Below, in pieces: positions 20,156-28,057 of a stretch of DNA of 64,000 nt. Source of the stretch: Pseudomonas fluorescens. GTDB lineage: Bacteria; Pseudomonadota; Gammaproteobacteria; Pseudomonadales; Pseudomonadaceae. The notes below the pieces were generated by a model. The model did no database searches. It had not been told where the DNA came from and saw nothing but the letters and a program-made list of their open reading frames with translations. The stretch is taken from the NCBI RefSeq assembly GCF_000968015.1, contig NZ_LACH01000031.1, positions 1-64,000 on the forward strand, read 5' to 3'. The position numbers and the translations under genes are program-made. How positions within the stretch are numbered: position 1 is the stretch's first letter; each line of letters begins with the position of its first letter.

Positions 20156-20392
20156 ATGCTTCCTGAATGTCAGCTGTTCGGCACCCTGGGGTGTCATCTC
20201 TGTGAAGTGGCAGAAGCCATGCTGATGGAATTTGTCGAGCGCGGTCTGCTGGTGGAACTGGTGGACATCGCGGACGACGAAACATGGTTCGAAGCTTACA
20301 GTCTGCGTATTCCGGTATTACGGCGGGTCGATACTGGCGCTGAGCTGGGGTGGCCGTTCAGTGCCGATCAGGTAGTGACGTTCCTGCGCTAA
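20156..20392 (+). CDS. Glutaredoxin-like protein (DUF836)
   Basis: A 78-residue thioredoxin-fold protein of the DUF836/glutaredoxin-like family, with a CxxC motif (GCHLCEVAEAML) near residues 13-16 and the cis-proline in LRIPVLRRVD. Such proteins are probable thiol-disulfide oxidoreductases, with no firm substrate. It is divergent from the Kef antiporter gene. If Kef is glutathione-gated the pairing could be meaningful, but that is speculation. Confidence 0.85.
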   Translation: MLPECQLFGTLGCHLCEVAEAMLMEFVERGLLVELVDIADDETWFEAYSLRIPVLRRVDTGAELGWPFSADQVVTFLR

Positions 20393-20445
20393 GCGCTGGT
20401 TGCGGTGGTGGTGTTCCCGCCTGTCGAACTTTGCGATGGATCCCC

Positions 20446-20487
20446 TTGGCTTTACCGGTACTGATCGGATACTGTATGCGCATACAG
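20446..20487 (+). promoter_or_regulatory. SOS promoter with LexA box
   Basis: CTGTATGCGCATACAG at 20472-20487 is a perfect 16-bp palindrome matching the Pseudomonas/E. coli LexA consensus (CTGT-N8-ACAG with ATAC flanks). It overlaps the -10 of a possible promoter (TTGGCT at 20446-20451, 18-bp spacer, TACTGT at 20470-20475). The downstream gene starts at 20563, so it is the probable SOS-controlled gene. Confidence 0.8.
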
Positions 20488-20562
20488 TTATTCGTGATGC
20501 CTGCCTTGTCGTCCCTGGTTCTCGGGTTTGGCCAGGCAGTCCGGGTGTGAGAGGGATGAATC

Positions 20563-20880
20563 GTGGTCAATGTCGAACAATTGAAGAACAGCGTGAACCG
20601 GATGTCGGCGGACGTGGTGCGCGAGGCTGTCCTCGAATTGCGTCTGGATGGTCTGGTGACAGAAGGAAAAACTCCCTTCAATAAACTGCATTTCAATACC
20701 TGTTTCGCCGAAATCGAAGCGTTGTTCCAGCGCGCGGGTTATCACCGGCAGCTGGATGTCGTGGGCTATCAGGGCTTGTTGTATGCGCTTTATGACCCTG
20801 GTCGCTGGGAGGCAGTCGATGTGCTGCGCTGGCTCAAGGAGTTCACAGAAGCGGCAGCGCGCACGCAGATACCGGCTTGA
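20563..20880 (+). CDS. Conserved hypothetical protein, probably LexA-regulated
   Basis: A 105-residue soluble, mostly helical protein with no motif I recognise. Notable conserved-looking segments are VREAVLELRLDGLVTEGKTP and LHFNTCFAEIEALFQRAG. The start is GTG 20563, with a GAGAGGG upstream. It lies 75 bp downstream of a perfect LexA box, so it should be induced by DNA damage. P. aeruginosa has a small unknown LexA-regulon gene of similar size (PA0922, from memory), but I cannot confirm orthology. It is not YebG, SulA or DinI by sequence. Confidence 0.75.
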   Translation: MVNVEQLKNSVNRMSADVVREAVLELRLDGLVTEGKTPFNKLHFNTCFAEIEALFQRAGYHRQLDVVGYQGLLYALYDPGRWEAVDVLRWLKEFTEAAARTQIPA

Positions 20881-20951
20881 GGATTCTCTTCTAGGTTCGT
20901 TCCGGCCGCTGTTGGATAATGCCGCCCTGTATTGAGGGTTAGAACTTTCGT

Positions 20952-21842
20952 ATGTCCACTTCAACTTTTTCTGCTGCACACAACCAGGCCAGCACGCTCT
21001 ACTTGCCACCTGGTCCGTGGCAGACCGTACTCGATTGTCTGTGCGAACACTTCAGCGCCATCGGTCGTGAACAATGGCTGGACAGAATCGCTCGCGGTCG
21101 TGTCCTCGACGGTCACGGCATGCCGATCGCCCTTGATCTGCCTTACAAGGAAGGCTTGCGGATTCATTATTTCCGTGAGGTGCCGGACGAAAAGCCGATC
21201 CCGGTGGTTGAGTCGATCCTGTACGCGGATGAGCATCTGGTCGTGGCGGACAAGCCGCATTTTCTGCCAGTGACTCCGGCGGGTGAATACGTGGAACAGA
21301 CCCTGTTGCGACGGCTGATCCGTCGACTCGATAACCCGCATCTGGTGCCTTTGCATCGCATTGATCGGCACACCGCAGGGCTGGTGTTGTTTTCCGCCAA
21401 CCCTCAGAGCCGATCTGCCTATCAGTCGTTGTTTCCTACACGGCAGATCGAAAAGCGCTACGAGGCAATAGCGCGAGCGTTGCCTGAACGCTCTTTTCCA
21501 TTGGTCCATAAGAGTCGGCTCATCGATGGCGAGCCTTTCTTCCGCATGCAGGAAGGTCCGGGCGTCAGCAATACCGAGACGACTGTCGAAGTCAGGGAGA
21601 AGAACGGTGATCTCTGGCGTTATGCGCTGTACCCGGTGACGGGCAAGAAGCATCAATTGCGGGTGCACATGACAGCGTTGGGCGCCAGCATCTGCAATGA
21701 CCCGTTTTATCCGCAGGTACTCAAGGATGTTGAGGATGACTATGCCAATCCTTTGAAACTGCTCGCTCAGGGATTACGGTTTGTGGACCCGGTCACCGGC
21801 CAGGAAAGAGCATTCGAAAGCACCATCACCCTGCAGTGGTGA
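20952..21842 (+). CDS. RluA-family pseudouridine synthase
   Basis: A 296-residue RNA pseudouridine synthase. The catalytic aspartate is Asp138 in PLHRIDRHTAG, the RluA-family HRxD motif. Later motifs include TGKKHQLRVHM, the family's substrate-binding strand. The N-terminal 80 residues form an S4-like or accessory region. It isomerises uridine in rRNA or tRNA, but the target site cannot be read from sequence. It is followed by a strong bidirectional terminator at 21880-21906. Confidence 0.9.
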   Translation: MSTSTFSAAHNQASTLYLPPGPWQTVLDCLCEHFSAIGREQWLDRIARGRVLDGHGMPIALDLPYKEGLRIHYFREVPDEKPIPVVESILYADEHLVVADKPHFLPVTPAGEYVEQTLLRRLIRRLDNPHLVPLHRIDRHTAGLVLFSANPQSRSAYQSLFPTRQIEKRYEAIARALPERSFPLVHKSRLIDGEPFFRMQEGPGVSNTETTVEVREKNGDLWRYALYPVTGKKHQLRVHMTALGASICNDPFYPQVLKDVEDDYANPLKLLAQGLRFVDPVTGQERAFESTITLQW

Positions 21843-21879
21843 TCACGAAGTTCAGCGAGTCTGCTGATCTTCAGCCACG

Positions 21880-21906
21880 AAAAAGCCCGCATAAAGCGGG
21901 CTTTTT
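21880..21906. terminator. Bidirectional rho-independent terminator
   Basis: AAAAAGCCCGC and GCGGGCTTTTT pair perfectly around loop ATAAA, with A and T tracts on the two sides. It ends the pseudouridine synthase gene on the plus strand and the small lipoprotein gene on the minus strand. Confidence 0.93.
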
Positions 21907-21930
21907 CATATCCGGTTGTCACCGTAAAAA

Positions 21931-22152
21931 TTACAGCTCTTTGACGGTACGAACCTGATCCTTGTTGATGCGGGTCTGCTTGCCATCCAGTTGTTCGAAT
22001 TCGTAGAAACCCGAATCCTTATCGAACTTCGGCGCGTCGACAGCCTGGATTTCTCGACCGTCATTCAAGGTGATCACTGTAGGCGATGCGCAACCGGCGA
22101 GGGTAGCGAGGCCCAGTGCGAGCATGAAAGTGGCGAGGGTCCGTTGAGTCAT
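21931..22152 (-). CDS. YgdI/YgdR-family small lipoprotein
   Basis: A 73-residue lipoprotein precursor. A signal peptide with lipobox LAGC (Cys21) precedes an SH3-like YgdI/YgdR (DUF903) domain: ITLNDGREIQAVDAPKFDKD and a C-terminal KDQVRTVKEL. GGAGA lies upstream of the ATG. After lipidation at Cys21 it would sit in the envelope, its function unknown. It is flanked by a strong terminator at its 3' end. Confidence 0.88.
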   Translation of the reverse strand: MTQRTLATFMLALGLATLAGCASPTVITLNDGREIQAVDAPKFDKDSGFYEFEQLDGKQTRINKDQVRTVKEL

Positions 22153-22227
22153 GGTGTGTCTCCGAATATGAATTCTTTTGGTTGCTGAGCTTGAGACGAG
22201 TATAGCGCGTGCAAGTTCCTTCTCCGG

Positions 22228-22830
22228 TCAGTCTGACACAGAGTTGTGAGCACTTAACAGTTCAGGTGTGTTGAGGTTGGCCAGGCGAGGATCATTGTCG
22301 GGGCATTGCAGGGCGGTAGCGCCCAGTTTGCGCATGAGGCGACCCGGGCTGCGTTCGCCGTCGTTCCAGGCGCTGTCGAAATCTGCCAAGAGTGCCACGG
22401 GGATAATGCACAACAAGGGTTCCCAGTGTTCATCATGGCGCAGCATCAGCGGTTGGTCCGGGTGCTGGCTGGCGGCTTCGCGCATGCTATTGAGCAGCGC
22501 GGCATCGATACGCGGCACGTCACAAGGCAGCACCAGCAAATGCGCATGGCGGGCGGCCTTCAGGCCTGCGCGAATACCGGCCAGGGGGCCTGGAAAGTCG
22601 CCTTCATCGTCGTGAACCAGTTGGTCGGCGTAGGGCGCGTACTTTTCCAGGTTTCTGTTGCAGGAGATGATCAGGTCATCGCTCAGTGAACGGGTCTTGC
22701 GGTGCAAGTGGGCAATCAATGGCTCGCCGTGCCATTCCAGCAGCCCTTTGTCCTGACCGCCCATGCGTTGGCCACGACCACCGGCCAGGAGCAGAATGGA
22801 GCAGGGCGGCAAATGTGTATTCGAGGTCAT
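22228..22830 (-). CDS. mobA: Molybdenum cofactor guanylyltransferase
   Basis: A 200-residue MobA, which attaches GMP to molybdopterin to form the MGD cofactor used by nitrate reductase and formate dehydrogenase types. The nucleotide-binding motif is [25 protein letters not shown], with the Lys of [14 protein letters not shown] carries the metal-binding Asp. A GGAGA ribosome site precedes the ATG. It is divergent from moaB-moeA, as in P. aeruginosa. Confidence 0.93.
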   Translation of the reverse strand: MTSNTHLPPCSILLLAGGRGQRMGGQDKGLLEWHGEPLIAHLHRKTRSLSDDLIISCNRNLEKYAPYADQLVHDDEGDFPGPLAGIRAGLKAARHAHLLVLPCDVPRIDAALLNSMREAASQHPDQPLMLRHDEHWEPLLCIIPVALLADFDSAWNDGERSPGRLMRKLGATALQCPDNDPRLANLNTPELLSAHNSVSD

Positions 22831-22911
22831 GGCAGGTCTCCATGGGGGCGGCGAAAAAATGAGGCGCTGTGATATAACACCGGGCTGTTTCTCCTACAAC
22901 TGGATGAGCCT

Positions 22912-23451
22912 ATGAAAGCCAAGGCTGATGTACCTTTCGCACCGCTCAACATCGCGGTGCTGACGGTCAGCGATACCCGTACCCTGGAAACCGATACCTC
23001 AGGCCAGGTCTTCGTCGACGGTTTGAGCGCTGCCGGCCATAACCTGGCGGCCCGGGTTCTGCTCAAAGATGATCTCTACAAAATTCGCGCGCAAGTCGCC
23101 AACTGGATTGCCGACGATGTCGTGCAGGTGGTGCTGATCACTGGCGGCACCGGTTTTACCGGACGTGACAGCACTCCGGAAGCGGTGAGTTGCCTGCTGG
23201 ACAAACAAGTCGACGGTTTTGGTGAGCTGTTCAGGCAGATATCGGTGGCTGATATTGGCACCTCTACTGTTCAGTCCCGTGCCTTGGCCGGCCTGGCTAA
23301 TGGCACGCTGGTCTGCTGCTTGCCCGGTTCGACCAATGCCGTGCGCACCGGTTGGGATGGCATTCTTGCCGAGCAGCTGGATTCGCGGCACCGGCCGTGC
23401 AATTTCGTGGCCCATCTCAAACAGGCGGCACCCTGTGAATCCCGTGGGTAA
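22912..23451 (+). CDS. moaB: Molybdenum cofactor biosynthesis protein MoaB
   Basis: A 179-residue MoaB/MogA-fold protein. It adenylates molybdopterin ahead of molybdate insertion (family knowledge). The characteristic LTVSDTR and LITGGTGFTGRDSTPEA motifs, which form the MPT/ATP-binding site, are present. It is the first gene of a moaB-moeA operon, whose reading frames overlap slightly if moeA starts at GTG 23435. Confidence 0.93.
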   Translation: MKAKADVPFAPLNIAVLTVSDTRTLETDTSGQVFVDGLSAAGHNLAARVLLKDDLYKIRAQVANWIADDVVQVVLITGGTGFTGRDSTPEAVSCLLDKQVDGFGELFRQISVADIGTSTVQSRALAGLANGTLVCCLPGSTNAVRTGWDGILAEQLDSRHRPCNFVAHLKQAAPCESRG

Positions 23452-24661
23452 GCCAGGCAAGACCGGCAGTCTGATGGCTGTCGAAGTGGCACTGGCACGC
23501 CTGTTGGCAATGGCCGAAGCTTCACCGATTCGTGAGCGTGAACGCTTGCCATTGGCGCAGGTTCAGGGCCGGGTGCTGGCCGATGATCTGGTCTCGACGC
23601 TTGATTTGCCACCTTGGCCCAACAGTGCCATGGACGGCTATGCCTTGCGCGTGGCCGACTGGACTGGAGAGCCACTGGTGGTCAGCCAGAAGATTTTTGC
23701 CGGTCAGGCTCCGGAGCCCTTGAAACCTGGCACCTGCGCACGAATCTTCACCGGTGCGCCAGTTCCCGCCGGTGCAGATTGCGTCGAGATGCAGGAAAAC
23801 ACCGAGGTTCAGGCGGATGAGCGAGTACGTTTCACCGAAACCATGACCCCGGGACAAAACATTCGTCCTCAAGGCCAGGAAGCCACTGTTGGTGAATTGA
23901 TTCTGCCAGCCGGCACGCGCCTCGGGCCGATCGAACAGGGGTTGGCTGCATCGCTGGGATGCGCAGAGCTGGACGTGATTCGCAAGGTTCGCGTTGCTGT
24001 TCTGTCCACCGGCGATGAACTGATTGAACCGGGTCAGGCTCTGGGGCCGGGACAGATCTACAACAGCAATCGAGTGTTGCTGTGCAGTTGGTTGCAGCGG
24101 CTGGGCTGTGAGGTGATCGATGCCGGAATTCTTCCGGATGATTTAGCGACCACCCGCACTCAACTGGGTGAATTGAAGGATGTCGATCTGATCCTTTCCA
24201 CCGGTGGTGTCTCGGTCGGAGAAGCTGACTTTCTGGGCATTGCCCTGCGTGAAGAGGGTGAGTTGACGTTGTGGAAACTCGCCATCAAACCCGGCAAACC
24301 GCTGACATTCGGGCATTTTCGCGGCGTACCTGTGATTGGTTTGCCTGGCAATCCGGCTTCAACGCTGGTGACCTTTGCTTTGTTGGCTCGGCCCTATCTC
24401 TTGCGCCGACAGGGTGTAAAAGAGGTTGAGCCCCTGAAGTTTCAGGTGCCTGCAGGGTTTGCATGGCCCAAAGCAGGCAATCGGCGCGAGTACTTGCGCG
24501 GACGTCTGGAGAATGGCCGGGCAATTATCTACAGGAATCAGAGTTCGGGTGTACTGCGTAGCGCTGCCTGGGCTGATGGTCTGGTTGAGGTGCTGGAGGA
24601 TCGCACGCTGATCGAAGGTGACAGCGTGAGCTTCATCCCGCTGAGCGAAGTCCTGAGCTGA
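23435..24661 (+). CDS. moeA: Molybdopterin molybdotransferase
   Basis: A MoeA protein of about 408 residues, which inserts molybdate into adenylated molybdopterin. Family motifs: PPWPNSAMDGYALR, RIFTGAPVPAGADCV, VLSTGDEL, STGGVSVGEADF, KPGKPLTFG and GLPGNPAS. The start is uncertain: GTG 23435 (AGGCGG six bases upstream, 17-bp overlap with moaB) gives the usual length, while ATG 23474 gives 395 residues. It ends at a hairpin terminator at 24682-24713. Pseudomonas often carries two moeA genes, so this may be the copy coupled to moaB. Confidence 0.92.
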   Translation: MNPVGKPGKTGSLMAVEVALARLLAMAEASPIRERERLPLAQVQGRVLADDLVSTLDLPPWPNSAMDGYALRVADWTGEPLVVSQKIFAGQAPEPLKPGTCARIFTGAPVPAGADCVEMQENTEVQADERVRFTETMTPGQNIRPQGQEATVGELILPAGTRLGPIEQGLAASLGCAELDVIRKVRVAVLSTGDELIEPGQALGPGQIYNSNRVLLCSWLQRLGCEVIDAGILPDDLATTRTQLGELKDVDLILSTGGVSVGEADFLGIALREEGELTLWKLAIKPGKPLTFGHFRGVPVIGLPGNPASTLVTFALLARPYLLRRQGVKEVEPLKFQVPAGFAWPKAGNRREYLRGRLENGRAIIYRNQSSGVLRSAAWADGLVEVLEDRTLIEGDSVSFIPLSEVLS

Positions 24662-24681
24662 CTCCTGCTGCTGGCTTACTG

Positions 24682-24713
24682 CGCAAACCCGGTTAATCGA
24701 ACCGGGTTTTGCG
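24682..24713. terminator. Terminator hairpin after moeA
   Basis: CGCAAACCCGGTT pairs with AACCGGGTTTTGCG around loop AATCG, with one unpaired T. It separates moeA from the convergent small membrane-protein gene. U-tracts are short, but the stem is strong. Confidence 0.75.
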
Positions 24714-24721
24714 TTCGTGGC

Positions 24722-25036
24722 TTACCCTTGGTGAGCCAGGAGTGTCACGACCTGGTCGAAACGGCTATTGGCGATCCAGGCCAGAACCCCGATGACCACG
24801 GCTGTTCCGATAGCCGAATAGGCAAGCCTGTGTTTTATGGATTTGACGTCACTACGGACTTCATCCATGTCTCGTCGGATGTATTTGAGGTGTGTCTCCA
24901 ATTCAACGACGCGAGATTCCAAAGCAGCTTCTCCAATGGGCTTTGCGCTGTTTTTGAATTCAGCTTGATGATTGGCGCGTTTTTCTGCGAGCGGTACGAC
25001 CGGAATGACCGGTGACCTGATCTCTTGGCTTTGCAT
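24722..25036 (-). CDS. Small coiled-coil protein with C-terminal membrane anchor
   Basis: A 104-residue protein of unknown function. A polar N-terminus is followed by a predicted coiled coil (ALESRVVELETHLKYIRRDM and on to SIKHRLAYS). A single membrane helix near the C-terminus follows (GTAVVIGVLAWIA). The arrangement recalls XhlA/Bdr-type proteins but the match is weak. I start at ATG 25036 (MQSQEIRSP), which has AGGGA seven bases upstream; the open frame extends to 25102. The gene is divergent from yegS across a region with a striking palindrome. Confidence 0.7.
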   Translation of the reverse strand: MQSQEIRSPVIPVVPLAEKRANHQAEFKNSAKPIGEAALESRVVELETHLKYIRRDMDEVRSDVKSIKHRLAYSAIGTAVVIGVLAWIANSRFDQVVTLLAHQG

Positions 25037-25125
25037 GGCACGTCCCTGTGTAGTTCCTGCTGATGTTTGATAACTGCAGGCGCCAAGGTGTACCAATCGC
25101 ATGGGTCGGTCAATTGAGCCGATTC

Positions 25126-25140
25126 CTTACATCTTGTAAG
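25126..25140. promoter_or_regulatory. Palindrome CTTACA-TCT-TGTAAG upstream of yegS
   Basis: CTTACA at 25126-25131 and TGTAAG at 25135-25140 are perfect inverted arms of six bases. The site lies 125 bp upstream of yegS and 90 bp upstream of the divergent gene, a good place for a shared operator. A further TTGTAGGA follows at 25153-25160. The half-sites resemble GacA-box half-sites but in the opposite arrangement, so the binding protein is unknown. Confidence 0.45.
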
Positions 25141-25264
25141 AAAAGTCCCACCTTGTAGGACGCCATACGGCTCGACTTCAAATAATTCAAATTCTTGCGA
25201 CTTTTATGGGGCGAGATGAGGTCAACATCTCCCATACGGAATTCAATCATGGGAGTGACAACTA

Positions 25265-26182
25265 ATGAGCGAACGCAAGGCGCTGTTGATTCTGCATGGC
25301 AAGCAAGCGCTCAACGAGGCGGTTCGTTCTGCCGTTGCGGACAAGCGCAAACAGGGTTGGGAGCTGGCCGTTCGAGTGACCTGGGAAGCGGGCGATGCGC
25401 AGCGGCTGGTGGATGAAGCGCTGGCGGCAGGCTACACGCAGATAATTGCCGGTGGTGGTGACGGTACCTTGCGCGATATTGCCGAAGCCATGGCGGCGCA
25501 TTCGACTCAGGCCAGTCTGGTACTGATGCCGTTGGGCACCGCCAATGATTTTGCGCGTGCCGCTGGCGTGCCTCTGGAACCCGCGCAGGCGCTGGAACTT
25601 CTCGACGTTGCGCCGAGCGCCATTGATCTGGGGGAGGTCGGCGGGCAGGTGTTCCTGAATATGGCCACGGGCGGTTTTGGCAGTCAGGTCACGGCAAACA
25701 CCTCGGAGGACTTGAAAAAAGTCCTCGGGGGCGCGGCTTACCTGTTCACCGGTTTATCGCGCTTCAGTGAGTTGCATGCAGCCTATGGCGAGCTGCAGGG
25801 GCCTGATTTCCAGTGGAGTGGCGACTTGTTGGCATTGGGCATCGGCAATGGCCGGCAGGCCGGCGGTGGACATGTGTTGTGTCCAGAAGCGCTGGCTGAC
25901 GACGGTCTGCTGGACATCAGTATTCTGCCTGCGCCGCAGGAAGTCGTCGGCACCTTGAAAACCCTGCTCGCCGATGGCTTCGGCATCGACAACATGTTTG
26001 TGCGAGTCCGGTTGCCATGGGTCGAAATCAAGGTCTCGGAAGGCCTCTACATCAACCTCGATGGCGAACCTCTGGAAGGTGACAATTTGCGTTTCTCGAC
26101 ACGTCCAGCGGCACTGCGCGTGCATTTACCGGAAAACTCGCCGCTGCTGGGGGCATCGCAATTGATCAATCATCCAGACTGA
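25265..26182 (+). CDS. yegS: Lipid kinase YegS
   Basis: A 305-residue diacylglycerol-kinase-like enzyme of the YegS family, which phosphorylates lipids such as phosphatidylglycerol (family knowledge). The nucleotide-binding loop is AGGGDGTLRDIAEA, followed by MPLGTANDFAR; NMATGGFGSQV is also typical. The ATG follows GGGAG by about nine bases. The 3' end overlaps that of the convergent response-regulator gene by 17 bp (26166-26182). Confidence 0.92.
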   Translation: MSERKALLILHGKQALNEAVRSAVADKRKQGWELAVRVTWEAGDAQRLVDEALAAGYTQIIAGGGDGTLRDIAEAMAAHSTQASLVLMPLGTANDFARAAGVPLEPAQALELLDVAPSAIDLGEVGGQVFLNMATGGFGSQVTANTSEDLKKVLGGAAYLFTGLSRFSELHAAYGELQGPDFQWSGDLLALGIGNGRQAGGGHVLCPEALADDGLLDISILPAPQEVVGTLKTLLADGFGIDNMFVRVRLPWVEIKVSEGLYINLDGEPLEGDNLRFSTRPAALRVHLPENSPLLGASQLINHPD

Positions 26183-26825
26183 TGATTTGCTCGCGAACGG
26201 CGAACAGCACCAGGCCCGCCACATCGTAGATCTGCAAGCGCTTCATGATCTGAGAGCGGTGGGTTTCAACGGTCTTGATGCTGAGGCCCAGGCCATTGGC
26301 AATTTCCCGGGTGGATTTTCCGCGAACGATCAGCCGAAGGATTTCCAGCTGACGCGCTGTCAGGTTGTGCGAGTCTGCAGGTTCCGGCTGGTTTTTCTGA
26401 GTTCGGGTCAGCGCCTGGTTGATGACGGTGTGGGCGATGGCCGGGCTCAGGTAGCGTTCGTTGTTACGCAAGGCATCCAGGGCATGTTCGAGCTCGGTAG
26501 CCGTGGTGTCCTTGAGCAGGTAGCCATGTGCACCGGACTCCAGTGCCTGCATGATGAGTGCTGGATCAGTGTGCATCGACAGGATCAGCACCTTGCTCTG
26601 CGGGCGTACTCGCTTGAGTCGCTGCAAGGCGTCAAGGCCACTGGTTTCCTTCATGGAAATATCCAGCAGGACGATGTCCGGGGACAGCTGCTCGACCATC
26701 TCGAGCAACTGTGAGCCGTCATTGGCCTCACCGATTACCGCGTAGCCGGGAATATCCAGCACCAGAGCGCGCACGCCTGCCCTGATAAGCGAGTGGTCAT
26801 CCACCAGAAGTAAGTTACAAGTCAA
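26166..26825 (-). CDS. NarL/LuxR-family response regulator
   Basis: A 219-residue regulator with a receiver domain (LLVDDHSLIR, acceptor Asp in IVLLDISMKETSG, Lys in YLLKDTT) and a LuxR-type HTH (LTARQLEILRLIVRGKSTREIANGLGLS in pieces). It appears to start at TTG 26825, with AAGG eight bases upstream, overlapping the stop of the sensor kinase gene (TTGA). It is the evident partner of the kinase encoded upstream. Regulated genes are unknown. Confidence 0.87.
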   Translation of the reverse strand: MTCNLLLVDDHSLIRAGVRALVLDIPGYAVIGEANDGSQLLEMVEQLSPDIVLLDISMKETSGLDALQRLKRVRPQSKVLILSMHTDPALIMQALESGAHGYLLKDTTATELEHALDALRNNERYLSPAIAHTVINQALTRTQKNQPEPADSHNLTARQLEILRLIVRGKSTREIANGLGLSIKTVETHRSQIMKRLQIYDVAGLVLFAVREQIISLDD

Positions 26826-27715
26826 CGCATAACCTTATTCGTACTGGCCCGTTCAAGCGCGCGAGGCGCCCAGGGGAAGAGTGCTTCGATTTGAGTGCCT
26901 TTGCCCGGCTCGCTGGTCACGCTCAGAGTGCCTCCCAGCTGATTGATCCGTTCCGACATCCCGGCCATTCCACGTTGCCCCTCACGACCTGGATCGGTCG
27001 CTGGCGCGAATCCCAGGCCATCGTCGCTGATCAACAGTGTCAGGCCCTGCGGCTGACGTTGCAGGCGGACCAACAGGTTTTTCGCTTCGGCATGGCGCAA
27101 TATATTGGTCACCGCTTCCTGAGTGATTCGAAAGGCGGCCAGCGTCATTTCCTCCGGTATACCTGCCAGACGCTGATGGCATTCCAGGCTCCAGTGCACC
27201 GGCGTGTTGGCCAGCGTCTTGAGTAAATGCGCCCGCAGACTGGCTTCCAGCCCGAGACTGGTCAGCTGCCTCGGATTGAGAATGGCCGATACGTCTCGCA
27301 CTTTGGCCAGGGTTTCTTCCAGCGTATCGCAGAGTACCGAACACTGGCCCTGAAGTTCTTCGGGCATTCGGCGCTTAAGCCAGTCGCTTTGAAGTTTTGC
27401 CGCGGTCAGCAATTGGCCGATGTCGTCATGCAGTTCCCGACTGAGCCGGCGCCGTTCGTTCTCCTGAACCTCCAACAACCGGTCAGCCAACTCCTGGGGT
27501 TCAAACTTTATCGACTTGCGCGAAAGACAGTCCTGCACCCCGACGCAGGCCAATGCCGCAATATTGAGTACCAGCAGACTCAGTGGCAGGGGCGTTGACA
27601 GGTTATAAATCAGCAGACAGCCAAGCGCCGAGCAGGTACACAACACAAGCGTGACCAGGCGCGCGTTTTTTCGGGAGGGTGGCTTCAGGGTGATCGACTT
27701 GAGGCTGGCGTACAT
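26822..27715 (-). CDS. NarX/DegS-type sensor histidine kinase (HisKA_3)
   Basis: A membrane kinase of about 297 residues. Two hydrophobic stretches (LVTLVLCTCSALGCLLIY and LSLLVLNIAALACVG) form a hairpin in the inner membrane with almost no periplasmic loop, so it probably senses the membrane or a cytosolic signal. The HisKA_3 motif ERRRLSRELHDDIGQLL carries the phospho-His; the HATPase domain follows (LLISDDGLGF, GQRGMAGMSERI). The stop overlaps the response regulator start, so they form an operon. The start is uncertain: ATG 27715 has no clear ribosome site, and the frame extends to GTG 27832. Confidence 0.83.
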   Translation of the reverse strand: MYASLKSITLKPPSRKNARLVTLVLCTCSALGCLLIYNLSTPLPLSLLVLNIAALACVGVQDCLSRKSIKFEPQELADRLLEVQENERRRLSRELHDDIGQLLTAAKLQSDWLKRRMPEELQGQCSVLCDTLEETLAKVRDVSAILNPRQLTSLGLEASLRAHLLKTLANTPVHWSLECHQRLAGIPEEMTLAAFRITQEAVTNILRHAEAKNLLVRLQRQPQGLTLLISDDGLGFAPATDPGREGQRGMAGMSERINQLGGTLSVTSEPGKGTQIEALFPWAPRALERASTNKVMR

Positions 27716-28057
27716 AGCGGATGGAGCCAATGGATGTTCGCTGCGGGAAGACCGGGCATCGTGGATGACGGGTCTCTGTCTGGAGTCACTCTGCCAGTAT
27801 TTGACGTCAACTAATGGGCGCCATAGTACCACTTAAGATACCGTTGGTCGCGTTTGGTATATAGGTCTGCCGAGTCAGGGAATAAGCGTTTATGGACAGC
27901 AGTTCAATACTGGAAAAAGTTGGCTGGCAAGAGTGGTTTATTTGTTTCAAGTTGTCGTAAGCAGGTATGAGATATTCAATTGCGACATGCGCCCGCTAAA
28001 GTTAGAGAGGCAACCATGGCAATAAATATTCGCAGCACAGCATAGGGGCCCGATATT
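27716..28057. other. Intergenic region with a mini-ORF
   Basis: I see no gene or strong promoter here. The only notable item is a well-placed ribosome site (AGAGAGG) and ATG at 28016 that opens a frame of only nine codons (MAINIRSTA, stop at 28043-28045). It may be a leader or a relic of a lost gene. If the kinase starts at 27832, the first 117 bases belong to it. Confidence 0.35.
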
